The position numbers and the translations under genes were made by a program. A stretch of DNA of 64,000 bases from Mantis religiosa (taxonomy: Eukaryota > Arthropoda > Insecta > Mantodea > Mantidae), in NCBI GenBank assembly GCA_030765055.1, contig CM060953.1, forward strand, positions 193,790,933-193,854,932, read 5' to 3'. Under the pieces are notes generated by a model. The model had not been told where the DNA came from. It was given only the letters and a program-made list of their open reading frames with translations, and did no database searches. Below, one piece after another: positions 52,661 through 62,665 of this stretch; the stretch's first letter is position 1; the number at the start of each line of letters is the position of its first letter.

Positions 52661-53763
52661 GTAGCTATTCTAACCTTAAGTTGTCCAGTTTGGTACCATC
52701 TTTTTCCTCTACAGTTGTACATTATCTAATAAACAACGAAACGCACTGTAACTGCATTGTGTGAGTCTTAAGCACTCCACAGTTCCTTTTGTAGATAAAA
52801 ATGCTAGCTTGTATCTGTCCGGAAGAAAGATTTGATTGAAATTAGTTGAAGCTTGGAGGAAATATTTGCTCTACATACGCACAGAGTACGAGAATGCACT
52901 TAAACTTTCAGAAGAAAAAAAAGAACTGTGCTATTTACTAGGATACTTGAGTTTACAGCAAACCTTGAATTATAAAACTTTTGCAGCAATGCTAACACAG
53001 AAAAGAGTTTAAAAAAAACGAACAAAAATGTAGTACATATAGAAAAGCTATGCTGCCACAGAGAGGAATAAAAGCGATGTCACATAGAAAACGTAAGACT
53101 ACCTGAACTGAAGTAGGTTTGCACAGCTAAAGCAAGCAATTGCACCTCCTAATGCGGAACGGGATATTCGAGGAAAATGGGAAGAAAGAAACAACTTTAC
53201 AAAGAGCTGTTAGCGCTTGGCAAGAATTTAAGAGCACTGCATGCGGGGTTCTTGGAAACAAAAGAAGGAGGCCATTAAAATCTGCTTTGAACTTGGAGTG
53301 TCAGAAGCAATTTATCGAATTGTTTTAAATATTATTTCTCTTTTGTCAGATAAATGTTTGTGGTGTTTTAACGAAGATCATTATCGGTTTCATTTTAGGT
53401 ATTTTAGAGTGAAGGAAATAGCATCCAGGTTAAAAGGGTTTTTATGGAAATCTTATCAGGGAAAGGTAACAAAGTAGTCTCTCTGTTTCTGAATGTTAAA
53501 CCCAGAGATCGTGGTTTCGATTCCTGACTAGGCGGAAACCACTCCGCGGTAAGAGTGTAAGCTGTGTCATAAGGTTACGTAGTGTAAAATTTCTCTTCTC
53601 TGTTCCTAAAACTCAAAAAAAGTTCTGTAGTCAACACTTCATCCAGACTCATCGAGTTCGAACCTCTTTGGATGTGGGCGATGTTGAAAGTTTTTCTCCC
53701 GTACCTTTGAATGTTGAACCTCTTTCACTAGACAGCTCGTTGTTCTAGCATTATTTAACGTAA
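52661..53763. other. no gene seen; weak tRNA-like trace
   Basis: Around 53495-53545 GTGGTTTCGATTCCTGACTA resembles a B box and may be the relic of a further SINE. Frames at 53140-53477 are not recognised. Confidence 0.35.
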
Positions 53764-54579
53764 TAGCTTGGGTCAAAAAGTAATGCCTCCTATTTTTTTC
53801 CCTCTTTTAATTGCCAAGAAAATTGAATCCAATTTACATAGCTTGAAAACTACAACATTGACGGTTAATTTGTCACTATTCAATATAATCTCCGTTCTTT
53901 TCCACAGTTTTGGTCCATCTTTTAATTAGGGCATGTACTCCAGTGTGGTAAAACACACGGTCCTGCTTCCTAAGCCATTGACGCACGGACGTTTTCACAG
54001 CCTCCTCATCTTCAGAATGAATCCCACGATGAGCTTCCTTTAGTGGCCCGAACAGATGGAAGTCTGATGGTGGCAGCTCAGGCCTGTATGGGGGGTGAGG
54101 TAAGACTTGTCATCACAATTTCTCAGTTTCTGCAGTGGTGTAACGGCTGGTGTGTGGTCTTGCATTGTCATGCAAAAGAAGAACATCCGCCATAGTTTTT
54201 GTTGGGCGAACTCGGCGAAGACGTGCTTTCAGCTTTTTGAGAGTTCTGACGTATTGGACAGACTTTATTGTACATCCCTGCTCCAAAAATCAATCATAAG
54301 CACACCTTCTGCATCCCAAAACACTGTCGCCATAACTTTCTCTGCCGACCGCTGAGTTTTGAATATTTTTTCTTCGGTGACGTTGTGTAATGCCATTCCA
54401 TTGACTGTCTCTTTGATTCAGGTTCAAAAAACTGAACCCACGTTTAGCGCTGCAAGTGTTCGGAGGCTATTGTTTTCATTGTTTCCTTGTTTTGGGCGGT
54501 TAACATTCTTGGTACCCAACGTGAACAAACTTTTGAGTAAGCCAGATGTTGAATAATCGTCATCACACTGCCTTTACTG

Positions 54580-54583
<4 letters not shown>

Positions 54584-54649
<66 letters not shown>
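54584..54649. repeat. (TG)n microsatellite, SINE-B tail
   Basis: About 33 TG units on the plus strand, lying between the target duplication and the SINE-B body, so it is the element's own 3' tail. Other SINE-B copies end ACTACACATTTCATTTCA, with only a short CACA seed. Confidence 0.95.
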
Positions 54650-54651
<2 letters not shown>

Positions 54652-54883
54652 TGTTTAACGCCCGCTTTAACTACATACGGCACCGCAGGCGATGACACTG
54701 ATGATACATGAGATGAAGATGGAGCACCGGTGGAATGAGATGGTGGGGGAAACCGGAGGTCCCGGAGAAAACACACCCCAGCGCCGTGTTGTCCACCACA
54801 AATCTCAATTTACGGTCGCCTGGGATCGAACCCGGGCCGCCTTGGTGAGAGCCAAGCGGTCTAACCACTGAGCCACAGCGCGG
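54584..54883 (-). mobile_element. SINE-B with expanded (TG)n tail and 13-bp target duplication
   Basis: Head (minus strand) GCCGCGCTGTGGCTCAGTGG with B box GGGTTCGATCCC, body as in the copy at 61740, and the tail GCGTTAAACACTACACACAC leading into (AC)n. CCTTTACTGAGGT at 54571-54583 and 54884-54896 is a perfect 13-bp duplication inside the mariner gene. Confidence 0.95.
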
Positions 54884-55361
54884 CCTTTACTGAGGTAGGT
54901 AATGCGACACAATTCAGCTGTTGTTACCCGGCGATCACCACGAATGTCATCGACTCGCTGAATGTTGCATGGAGTCACTGCAGTCACTGGCCTGCCGCTT
55001 CGCTTTTCATCTGCCAATGGTGTTTGCCCTTCAGCTTCGTTACAGCGACGAACCCATCGTCTAGCAGTGCTGACATCCACCGTTGCATCACCATACACAT
55101 TTTTTTAGCCTTTTGTGAATGCGAATTGGCGTTTCACCTTCCGCAGTCAAAAATTCAATCACAGAACGCTGTCTAATACGAATGTCGATGTCAGCCATTT
55201 TGCAAGAGGATGCAGTGCTGCCATCTGTTGACTTAGGAAGTTACTACTGCAGGGGATTGGAGAAGAAGGTTTGAGGAATTGCGCCAAATTCAAAGTTTTC
55301 ACATAACTTACTTATCTAAGGAAAAAAAATAGGAGGCATTACTTTTTGACGCACCCTCGTA

Positions 55362-56166
55362 ATTAGTCCTTTATGTTTGTATTCTTTACAAAACTGTAAC
55401 ACATTGAATATTAATTTTCTACTTTGTAGCGTATGACGGTGTTTACATTTTGACTTAATTGGAACCCGTCCACTATAAGAGACTCAACTGTTGTATTGTC
55501 GAATGGTGACCTTTATGTTCACGCAAGCTTCCACTGATGACCGTCCTTATTCATTCTTCTGACAGGTTATAGATTCCAAATGTGTGTTATAAACAGTTAC
55601 GAATGTAGGTTCGTTCTTAACAACCATTTCACCAGAAGTGTGGTGCTCTGAGTTCCACAGTACGCTGGTACATCGTTCCTTTCTTATTCCATCTCCAGGA
55701 AGTCCCAGGGGCTCTTGCCTATAATTTTGGTGTTCGTACTCGCCTCAGGCGCAGATTGCCATAAAATCTCCCTAGAGACACCTCCAGCACAGAAGACCCA
55801 GACCACCTAACTTCATATCTTTCAATTTGTGTTAGATGTTCTCCTACAAGGTTTACAGCTACCTCCACTATGTTATGTAACGTTCCTGTACTCTCTAAAA
55901 CATCGTTATGTGTGGCGCTCACATGAGTTTCTCCACTTCCTGTTGTATATACGATTGTTATAAGTGTGTATTCTTTTATTTTTAAGGTATTCGTGATAGA
56001 TATTCATAATTATGATTTAATTACATAATTTTCATAAAGAAATAACGGGAATACAGAAGTGCAGCTGGCTAGAAACGATATTCCAATGTTTTGAAGCTTA
56101 TCGTTAGGTGACTGTTTTGGAATTTCGCAATCTTTGTATAAGTAAAAGATAGGACGAAACAAAAAG
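55362..56166. other. no gene seen
   Basis: Unassigned 0.8 kb; the 67-residue minus frame at 55719-55922 is not recognised. Confidence 0.4.
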
Positions 56167-56275
56167 TCGGCCTCTGTGGCGCAACTGTTAGGGCGTCTGC
56201 CTCACGTTCAAGAGCTCCCAAGTACGAACCTCTGTCAGGGTCTGTGAACTGGATAAGACTTTTCTCGAGGCTTCC
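56167..56275 (+). mobile_element. SINE-A head leading into a tandem array
   Basis: GCCTCTGTGGCGCAACTGTT, GGGCGTCTGCCTCACGTTCA and AAGTACGAACCTC (a decayed B box), followed by GTGAACTGGATAAGACTTTT. This is the tRNA-like head and first body segment of SINE-A, in the correct order before the amplified 3' body. Confidence 0.85.
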
Positions 56276-57617
56276 CGTTATCCTGAAAGATAATTATGGT
56301 AACTTTAAGCTTCATGTACTCTGTACACATTTGAACATCATTTCATTCATCGTCCGAGATGAGTTAACGTTGGAGGTTTTCTCTTATCCTGAAAGATGAA
56401 TGTCTGGTAACTCTAAGCTCTATGTACCATGTACTCATTTGAACATCATTTCATTCATCGTCCGAGATGAGTTAACGTTGAAGGTTTTCTCTTATCCTGA
56501 AAGATGAATGTCTGGTAACTCTAAGCTCTATGTACCCTGTACTCATTTGAACATCATTTCATTCATCGTCCGATATGACTTAACGTTGGAGGTTTTCTCT
56601 TATCCTAAAAGATGAATGTCTGGTAACTATAAGCTCTATGTACTCTGTACTCATTTGAACATCATTTCATTCATCGTCCGATATGACTTAACGTTGGAGG
56701 TTTTCTCTTATCCTAAAAGATGAATGTCTGGTAACTTTAAGCTCTATGTACCCTGTACTCATTTGAACATCATTTCATTCATCGTCCGATATGACTTAAC
56801 GTTGGAGGTTTTCTCTTATCCTGAAATATGAATGTCTGGTAACTCTAAGCTCTATGTACCCTGTACTCATTTGAACATCATTTCATTCATCGTCCTATAT
56901 GACTTAACGTTGGAGATTTTCTCTTATCCTGAAAGATGAATGTCTGGTAACTCTAAGCTCTATGTACCCTGTACTCATTTGAACATCATTTCATTCATCG
57001 TCCGATATGACTTAACGTTGGAGATTTTCTCTTATCCTGAAAGATGAATGTCTGGTAACTCTTAAGCTCTATGTACCCTGTACTCATTTGCACATCATTT
57101 CATTCATCGTCCGATATGACTTAACGTTGGAGGTTTTCTCTTATCCTGAAAGATGAATGTCTGGCAACTCTAAGCTCTATGTACGCTGTACTCATTTGAA
57201 CATCATTTCATTCATCGTCCGATATAACTTAACGTTGGAGATTTTCTCTTATCCTGAAAGATGAATGTCTGGTAACTCTAAGCTCTATGTACCCTGTACT
57301 CATTTGCACATCATTTCATTCATCGTCCGATATGACTTAACGTTGGAGGTTTTCTCTTATCCTGAAAGATGAATGTCAGGCAACTCTAAGCTCTATGTAC
57401 GCTGTACTCATTTGAACATCATTTCATTCATCGCCCGATATGACTTAACGTTGGAGGTTTTCTCTTATCCTGAAAGATGAATGTCTGGCAACTCTAAGCT
57501 CTATGTACCCTGCACTCATTTGAACATCATTTCATTCATCGTCCGATATGACTTAACGTTGTAGGTTTTCTCTTATCCTGAAAGATGAATGTGTGTTAAC
57601 TCTAAGCTCTATGTACC
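56276..57617 (+). repeat. 108-bp tandem array from the SINE-A 3' body, about 12.5 copies
   Basis: CGTCCGAKATGAS-type anchors occur at 56351, 56459, 56567, 56675, 56783, 56891, 56999, 57108, 57216, 57324, 57432 and 57540: period 108, with one 109 step caused by an extra T near 57062. The monomer and phase are the same as at 46494. The array ends inside a monomer at CTCTATGTACCCTATCC. It is directly attached to its SINE head. Confidence 0.96.
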
Positions 57618-58925
57618 CTATCCAACCTTCTCTTGCTTAGCTTTTGCATACATCCACGTATCTCTCCCTTTTTCAATTCATCTTTAGTTTGCTATAAAAT
57701 ACTTAAGTTTTCTTAGTACAAAGACTTTGAAATAATTCTTGTTTGTCTATATCTTCCACTCTATTCGTTACTTCAACCCAGAAACCTCTAGCTAACTGTT
57801 CTCTCTCTCTTTCCATAACTGGTGTTTCTCTTTCTTACTTTGCCATAAAAATAATACCCTTATTTTAATAAAAATCACTGGAACCATTTTTTAAAAGTAC
57901 AAAATATTTCGAATTTGTGCTAAAGTATGGTTTGCAGTGGGAGGGTTTCTTGAAACTAATCATACCATTTAGATGCTAAACTTAAGTGTCATTTGAATAA
58001 CAAAGGCACGGCGTTTGTTTTTTATCTATCCACTCTGTTCACGCCTTGCCGAATCTTTGCTTCTTTCAATGAAATTTTGACATGACTTTATGGGTTAAAT
58101 GCAGTACTAGCTCTAGTTATTTGGTGCTTTAGAGAAAGCAAAAAAAGTGAAGAACGTGTTTGTCTCCGATTTCTCCAAAGGAGTAAATTAGAAATTTAAG
58201 GATGGCTTAAGTAAGACCCTGGGCTTGTTTTATGATTCGAATTTGTTTCCTTTTATGAATATGTCCCAAATATATAGTAACTGAAGTAGTTTCATTAAAC
58301 TTTGTGTGGTGTTTCGCACCAAGATAACCAAGTTAGCTCTCTACATTTGGTTAATGAGTTGCATAATTAGTACGTCGTGCACTAAAAGCAAAGGGAGGTT
58401 ATACATGCTTAATTTCCTTAATTCGATGAGGCGAAGTCAGCTCCAGCTTGCAGCCTTATGAAATAATCCAGCACAAAGGGAACTCGAACATGGTCTCATT
58501 GGATTTGCAGCCACATTCAACGGTCCAATCTTCTCCTCTGCTCCATTTACTTACTTCAGGTCAATAAATCCATATTCTAGATTTTCTGACTCGACGGCTT
58601 TTGTTTAACTTGGAAACTGTTCTAAAGAGGAAGTACTGTATGCGATATTTACTCGCCTCCTGCAATGTACGCGGGAAATTCTTCCGGCGCGGAAGCGAAA
58701 CAACATTAGAAATGATAAACAGTAAGGAATCTTAATGCAAGACGCAAATGTTTTTATTTTGTCTTTACCGAGAGAAGGTTCACTGAAATTCTACATTCTT
58801 TTGTTATCTCTTAACTTTAAACAGAGCAGGCTTGTTATTCCACCCACATGTCACCAGAAATACATTTTTGAATAACGTATAAACACAAAAACCGAGAAAT
58901 AGATTTAAAGTTAGACTATTATCTG
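57618..58925. other. no gene seen
   Basis: 1.3 kb of AT-rich DNA with no recognisable element or frame. Confidence 0.4.
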
Positions 58926-58974
58926 TTTTAAATGGGAAGGTGTCTACTAGGTGAGTAACCAAGTCCAAGTCGTG

Positions 58975-60195
58975 TACTGACAGGCTGTTAACAGCCAGAA
59001 GGTTTTTGCTGCGTACCCACCCAGGTTTTGGGTCTGACCGCAGGTTGATAACTTTGATGGTTACAGGATGGGGTATTTTTTTTTTTTTTGAGGAAATTTG
59101 TTGAGGTAGCTTTTTGCTCCTCTTTGATTTTGTACAGGATGCCAAACAGCTTTTTTGTTTACACCCTGGTGTTTTATTATTCTAAAGTGAGGTAAATTTT
59201 GTAGCCAAACAGCTCTTTTGGAGTTTTGGAATTTATCTTGTGCTGCTGTAAGGATTAACTCCTTTGTTACCTCGGATGGCCGCAAGCCATACGGGGTACC
59301 CGGTAACGCCTGAAGCGGCGTCTCGCAGCGTCGTAGTCTCCTAGAGACCGAACCAGGGTGCTTCTATGAGCAGGAATTTTATCGTAAAATTTTGTTGCCC
59401 GGCGTCTAACTTCGTCCTCCACGTATGGGAGAAGAGAAGCTTTGTGAAGCAACCTCACGGGGAAAGAACGGCCCACAGAATAGATGGATCGGAGTCCTCT
59501 ATTCAGTGCACGCTGAAGGTATGCTATCCAGCTATCTGCAGCCATACCCCAGATTTCACAGGCGTACAACATGAGTGGGATTATCAGCGCTCGAAAGAGG
59601 CGTAGCTTTAAGCGGACTGGCATCGAGCGCGAACCCAGCATTGGGTACAGAGAGGCAATAGCCCCCTGCACCCGTGCCGATAGTTCCCTGATGTGTCCGC
59701 GGAAAGTTAGGCCTCTATCAAGTTGAACGCCTAGGTACTTGATGGAATTAGTTCACTCTATCCTTCAGCCCCTGAAGTGGAATTTGGGGCAGTCAGCGGG
59801 GGTGTGGCGCTTCGTAAAAAAATGGCGTGGCTTTTGTCCGGATTTACGGACATCCGCCAACGCCTGCACCATTCTTGTGTGAGACGGAGGTGTCTCTGAA
59901 TTGGGTTGAAGGCTCTGAGTATGTGTCTGTTTTTGCAGAACAACAACACGTCGTCAGCGTATTGTGCCATTTCGACCTGTGGTTGAGTTGGAAAATCTGC
60001 CATGAAAACACTAAATAGTGTGGGGGATAGTACAGAGCCTTCGGGGACTCCGCCTCTCACGGGTCTCAGTGTAGATGTTTTCCCCGCTACTGTGACTTTA
60101 AATGATCTGTGCCTGAGAAAGCTGTGTAGGATGTTGATTAGCTGTGTAGGTAGCCCCAGTTTGATAAGTTTGAAGATCATCGCAGTGCTGCAGTG
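58975..60195 (-). mobile_element. 5'-truncated jockey-like LINE
   Basis: Inserted in element X. The LINE 3' end is at TGACAGGCT (58975 onward), shared with the copy at 24749. Flanks GTCGTGTAC (58965-58973) and GTCGTATTAC (60197-60206) are an imperfect target duplication. The body contains the palm and thumb of the reverse transcriptase, the C-terminal domain and a 3' UTR with an internal T-run (A-run on the LINE strand) near 59077. Confidence 0.8.
59267..60185 (-). pseudogene. LINE reverse transcriptase, C-terminal two thirds
   Basis: The minus strand reads MIFKLIKLGLPTQLINILHS, then TLRPVRGGVPEGSVLSPTLF (RT box with GVPxGSxLSP) and AQYADDVLLFCKNRHI, where YADD is the catalytic pair at about 59950-59961. 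RRWRMSVNPDKSHAIFL follows. A frameshift near 59757 leads to LTFRGHIRELSARVQGAIA-type sequence, LKLRLFRALIIPLMLYACEI and WGMAADSWIAYLQRALNRGL, ending RVPRMACGHPR-stop at 59267. This is jockey-clade architecture. The first 45 or so residues of the open frame (60324 to 60186) are element X sequence and not LINE. The catalytic first aspartate and the endonuclease are missing. Confidence 0.88.
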
Positions 60196-61089
60196 TTGTC
60201 GTATTACATTCCCGCTAAGTGGTGCCAATCTGTATGAAATACTATTCGAGCTAACACAAAAATTCAGATTTTGCCGAAACTGATCCACGTAGAAGGTAGA
60301 CAGTAATGTATCTAACATAACCATAAAAACCCAATACTTTTAGCTCAAATAGTTTTTTAATACAAATAAATAAAACACTATTACCTGTATTATAATACAT
60401 CACGACGTAAGCACTGCATGAACATCATTATTGGTTGACATGTATGCGTGTACGTATATTTGTAACTACTCAGAACTGAAACGTAAATATTTGACATGAC
60501 GTGATAAAAGAATTACTTTAAATAATCCAATTCGAGCGAGAGGAAACATTAAATTTCCTGCTACCCTGGCAGAACGTATCTGGTCATATTTCTTTGTTTA
60601 TGAATGATTACTAATCTCTAGTTACCCTAGGCAGTTCAGAGTGGTTTGTGTGTACATATACTTTAAATTACTCAGAACTGAAATTTAAACTACTGACATG
60701 ACGGATGAAACAATTACTGGGAATAAGTCAAGGTATTAAATTCGAGAAAGAACAAACACTTAATTTCCTGTTAGCCTTGGAATGCTGTATGCTTATGTTT
60801 ATGAATGAATGCTGGATAAGAAGTGTTTATTTACTGTGGAGAATTCAGATCAATATCATTCAGTTGTTCTTTACACAACAGTAGAGTAAGCGTTAAATAG
60901 TGCGATAGCTTCTTACGGTGTATTTAGTGGCGAGTCAAAAAGTCAGGTATTGCGAAGTCATGATAGAAGTATTATTTTAAAGGCGTACACGTTCTTCAAA
61001 AAAATTTCGGAAAAGAAACTAAAAATGAGTTATTGCAAAGAGTACACCGTTTAAAAACATGGGAAAAAGTGGTCCAGGTGTATAAACTT

Positions 61090-61480
61090 GCACTTGAAAC
61101 GGGACACGAGGTAATACGCCTTCCACCTTACCTATCACTGCAAATACAATCCAATTGAGTTGGTGTGGGCTCAAATAAAAAGGGGGATTCTAATCAGAAA
61201 TAATACTTTTAAACTGACGGACGTTAAACGACTTGTTCACGAAGAAATTGACAAGGTAACACAACAGGACTGGGAAAACTGCGTGAGGCATGTAGAAAAC
61301 CTTCAGGAAAACGATTTTAAGAAAGAAATAGCACGTGACGATATTTTGGAACCTACAATCATACATTTGCAAGACTCAAGACGATGAAGACAGTGCCAAT
61401 GACGAATTTACTCTTGACGGAAATGACATTGGCAGCGATATGGATGAGCCACTGGCAGTTCCATTAGATTACAAAAACAG
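61090..61480 (+). pseudogene. DDE_3 transposase C-terminus (element X)
   Basis: RLPPY, a small insertion, then HCKYNPIELVWAQIKRGILI, with the final catalytic glutamate in NPIE near 61157. It continues NNTFKLTDVKRLVHEEIDKV, WENCVRHVENLQENDFKKEI and ILEPTIIHLQDS. After a frameshift comes an acidic tail, DEDSANDEFTLDGNDIGSDM. The region aligns with 41327-41720 of copy 1 but is better preserved. The first two catalytic aspartates are absent, apparently lost by internal deletion between about 60850 and 61000. Confidence 0.85.
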
Positions 61481-61739
61481 GTAATTCATAAACTATAATT
61501 ATAGTTATAGTATTTTAAAATATACATAACTTGCGAAAATGCTTTATCCAATGTTTATTTTGGCAACAGCATCATTGTAAAAGTTTCCAAAATATAATTT
61601 GCTTACCCTTACGTATGCGCCAAACAGACCTGCATGTTGTATGAGTGTGCGAGAGGCGGGGGATATAAAAGGAGTGGGGTATCAAGCTGGCAACGCTGAG
61701 TGTGATACGGCATCTAATTAGCTGGACTCCAGAACCCTT

Positions 61740-61994
61740 AGACGCGCCTTGGCTGAGTGGTTAGACTGCTTGGCTCTCACCAAGGCGGCCCGGGTTCGAT
61801 CCCAGGCAACCGCAAAGTGATATTTGTGATGGACAACACGGCGGTGGGGCGGATTTTCTCCGGGACCTCCGGTTTCCCCCGCCATCTCATTCCACCGGTG
61901 CTCCATCTTCATCTCATGTATCATCAGTGTCACCGCCTGCGGTGCCGTATGTAGTAAAAGCGGGCGTTAAACACTACACATTTCATTTCATTTA
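61740..61994 (+). mobile_element. SINE-B with 10-bp target duplication
   Basis: GCGCCTTGGCTGAGTGGTTA and CGGCCCGGGTTCGATCCCAG (A and B boxes), body GACAACACGGCGGTGGGGCG to GCCGTATGTAGTAAAAGCGG, tail GCGTTAAACACTACACATTT. CAGAACCCTT at 61730-61739 and 61995-62004 is the target duplication, in the 3' end of element X. Confidence 0.93.
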
Positions 61995-62068
61995 CAGAAC
62001 CCTTCCCATTTGAAACACATTATGATTGTTATGTTCAGTTTTTTCCAGGTATTCGACACGAAGACTTC

Positions 62069-62297
<229 letters not shown>

Positions 62298-62404
62298 GGA
62301 TCCCCACCAAAAAAACTATTTCCTACATGGAACGTTTCGAAAGTGTTGATATCCTCAAAAATATCTTGACCAATAAAATTGAATGTTCTAGGACTAACTT
62401 TTAC

Positions 62405-62665
62405 CCTTTAGATTCTGTAACACTATGGCAGTATTAAGGAGAAAACAGAACAGAAAAATTGAAGCAGCAGAAATGAGCGCTTGAATACTCTCTGTTAAAG
62501 CATGAAACAAATGAAATGAGAAAAGAATTGAACATATCTAACTTAAAAGAAAGAATTAAAGAGAATTTAAAATGCTGGAGACGACGTATACAGAGTATGA
62601 ACAAGGACAGACTTCCTAGAATATTGACTACGTTGCAACTGATAAAAGAAACATAGGAAAATGCA
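62405..62665 (+). pseudogene. LINE C-terminal domain remnant
   Basis: One frame gives RKQNRKIEAAEMSA and, in the next, LLKHETNEMRKELNISNLKE, RIKENLKCWRRRIQSMNKDR and LPRILTTLQLIKET. The pattern KIEAAEM...NEEIRxEL-x(5)-I-x-E-x(3)-W-x(3)-RM-x-x-RxP is the tail of endonuclease-reverse transcriptases of insect LINEs. At least one frameshift and several changes. Upstream RT is not recognisable across the microsatellite. Confidence 0.6.

Larger units (their letters stand above)
53800..55199 (-). pseudogene. mariner transposase, split by a SINE-B
   Basis: From 55199: MADIDIRIRQRSVIEFLTAE, GETPIRIHKRLK, then after a frameshift YGDATVDVSTARRWVRRCNE and DEKRSGRPVTAVTPCNIQ. The second helix-turn-helix (DDIRGDRRVTTAELCRITYL) is interrupted by the SINE-B. 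It resumes with KGSVMTIIQHLAYSKVCSRW, VPRMLTAQNKETM, and after a stop TWVQFFEPESKRQSMEWH. The second catalytic region is a frame-broken relic of HDNARPHT near 54170, and the third lies near 54090. A deletion near 54440 removed the residues before TW, including the first catalytic D. Confidence 0.88.
53766..55359 (-). mobile_element. mariner element with both ends, nested SINE-B
   Basis: The left end (GCTTGGGTCAAAAAGTAATG, then CCTCCTATTTTTTT) and the right end (AAAAATAGGAGGCATTACTT, then TTTGACGCACCCTCG) are inverted repeats of about 36 bp. TA flanks both (53764-53765 and 55360-55361). Without the SINE-B (54584-54883 plus a 13-bp duplication) the element is about 1.28 kb, the standard mariner size. 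Confidence 0.92.
58926..62018 (+). mobile_element. DDE_3-type transposon (element X), copy 2, with nested LINE and SINE-B
   Basis: The left end TGTTTTAAATGGGAAGGTG and GGTGAGTAACCAA match the end of copy 1 read from 42300 (TGTTTCAAATGGGAAGGTG, GGTGAGCAACCAA). The right end AAGGG-TTTG side, CCTTCCCATTTGAAACA, is at 62002-62018. Between them lie a minus-strand LINE (58975-60195), the 5' region of X (60196-60850), its C-terminal coding piece and a SINE-B (61740-61994). Two 5'-region blocks (about 60444-60610 and 60648-60800) are a tandem duplication of roughly 205 bp not seen in copy 1. Confidence 0.8.

Noticed and set aside
59758..60324. Intact 188-residue reverse transcriptase gene
   Set aside because: The first part of the frame is element X sequence and the LINE is 5'-truncated and frameshifted downstream.
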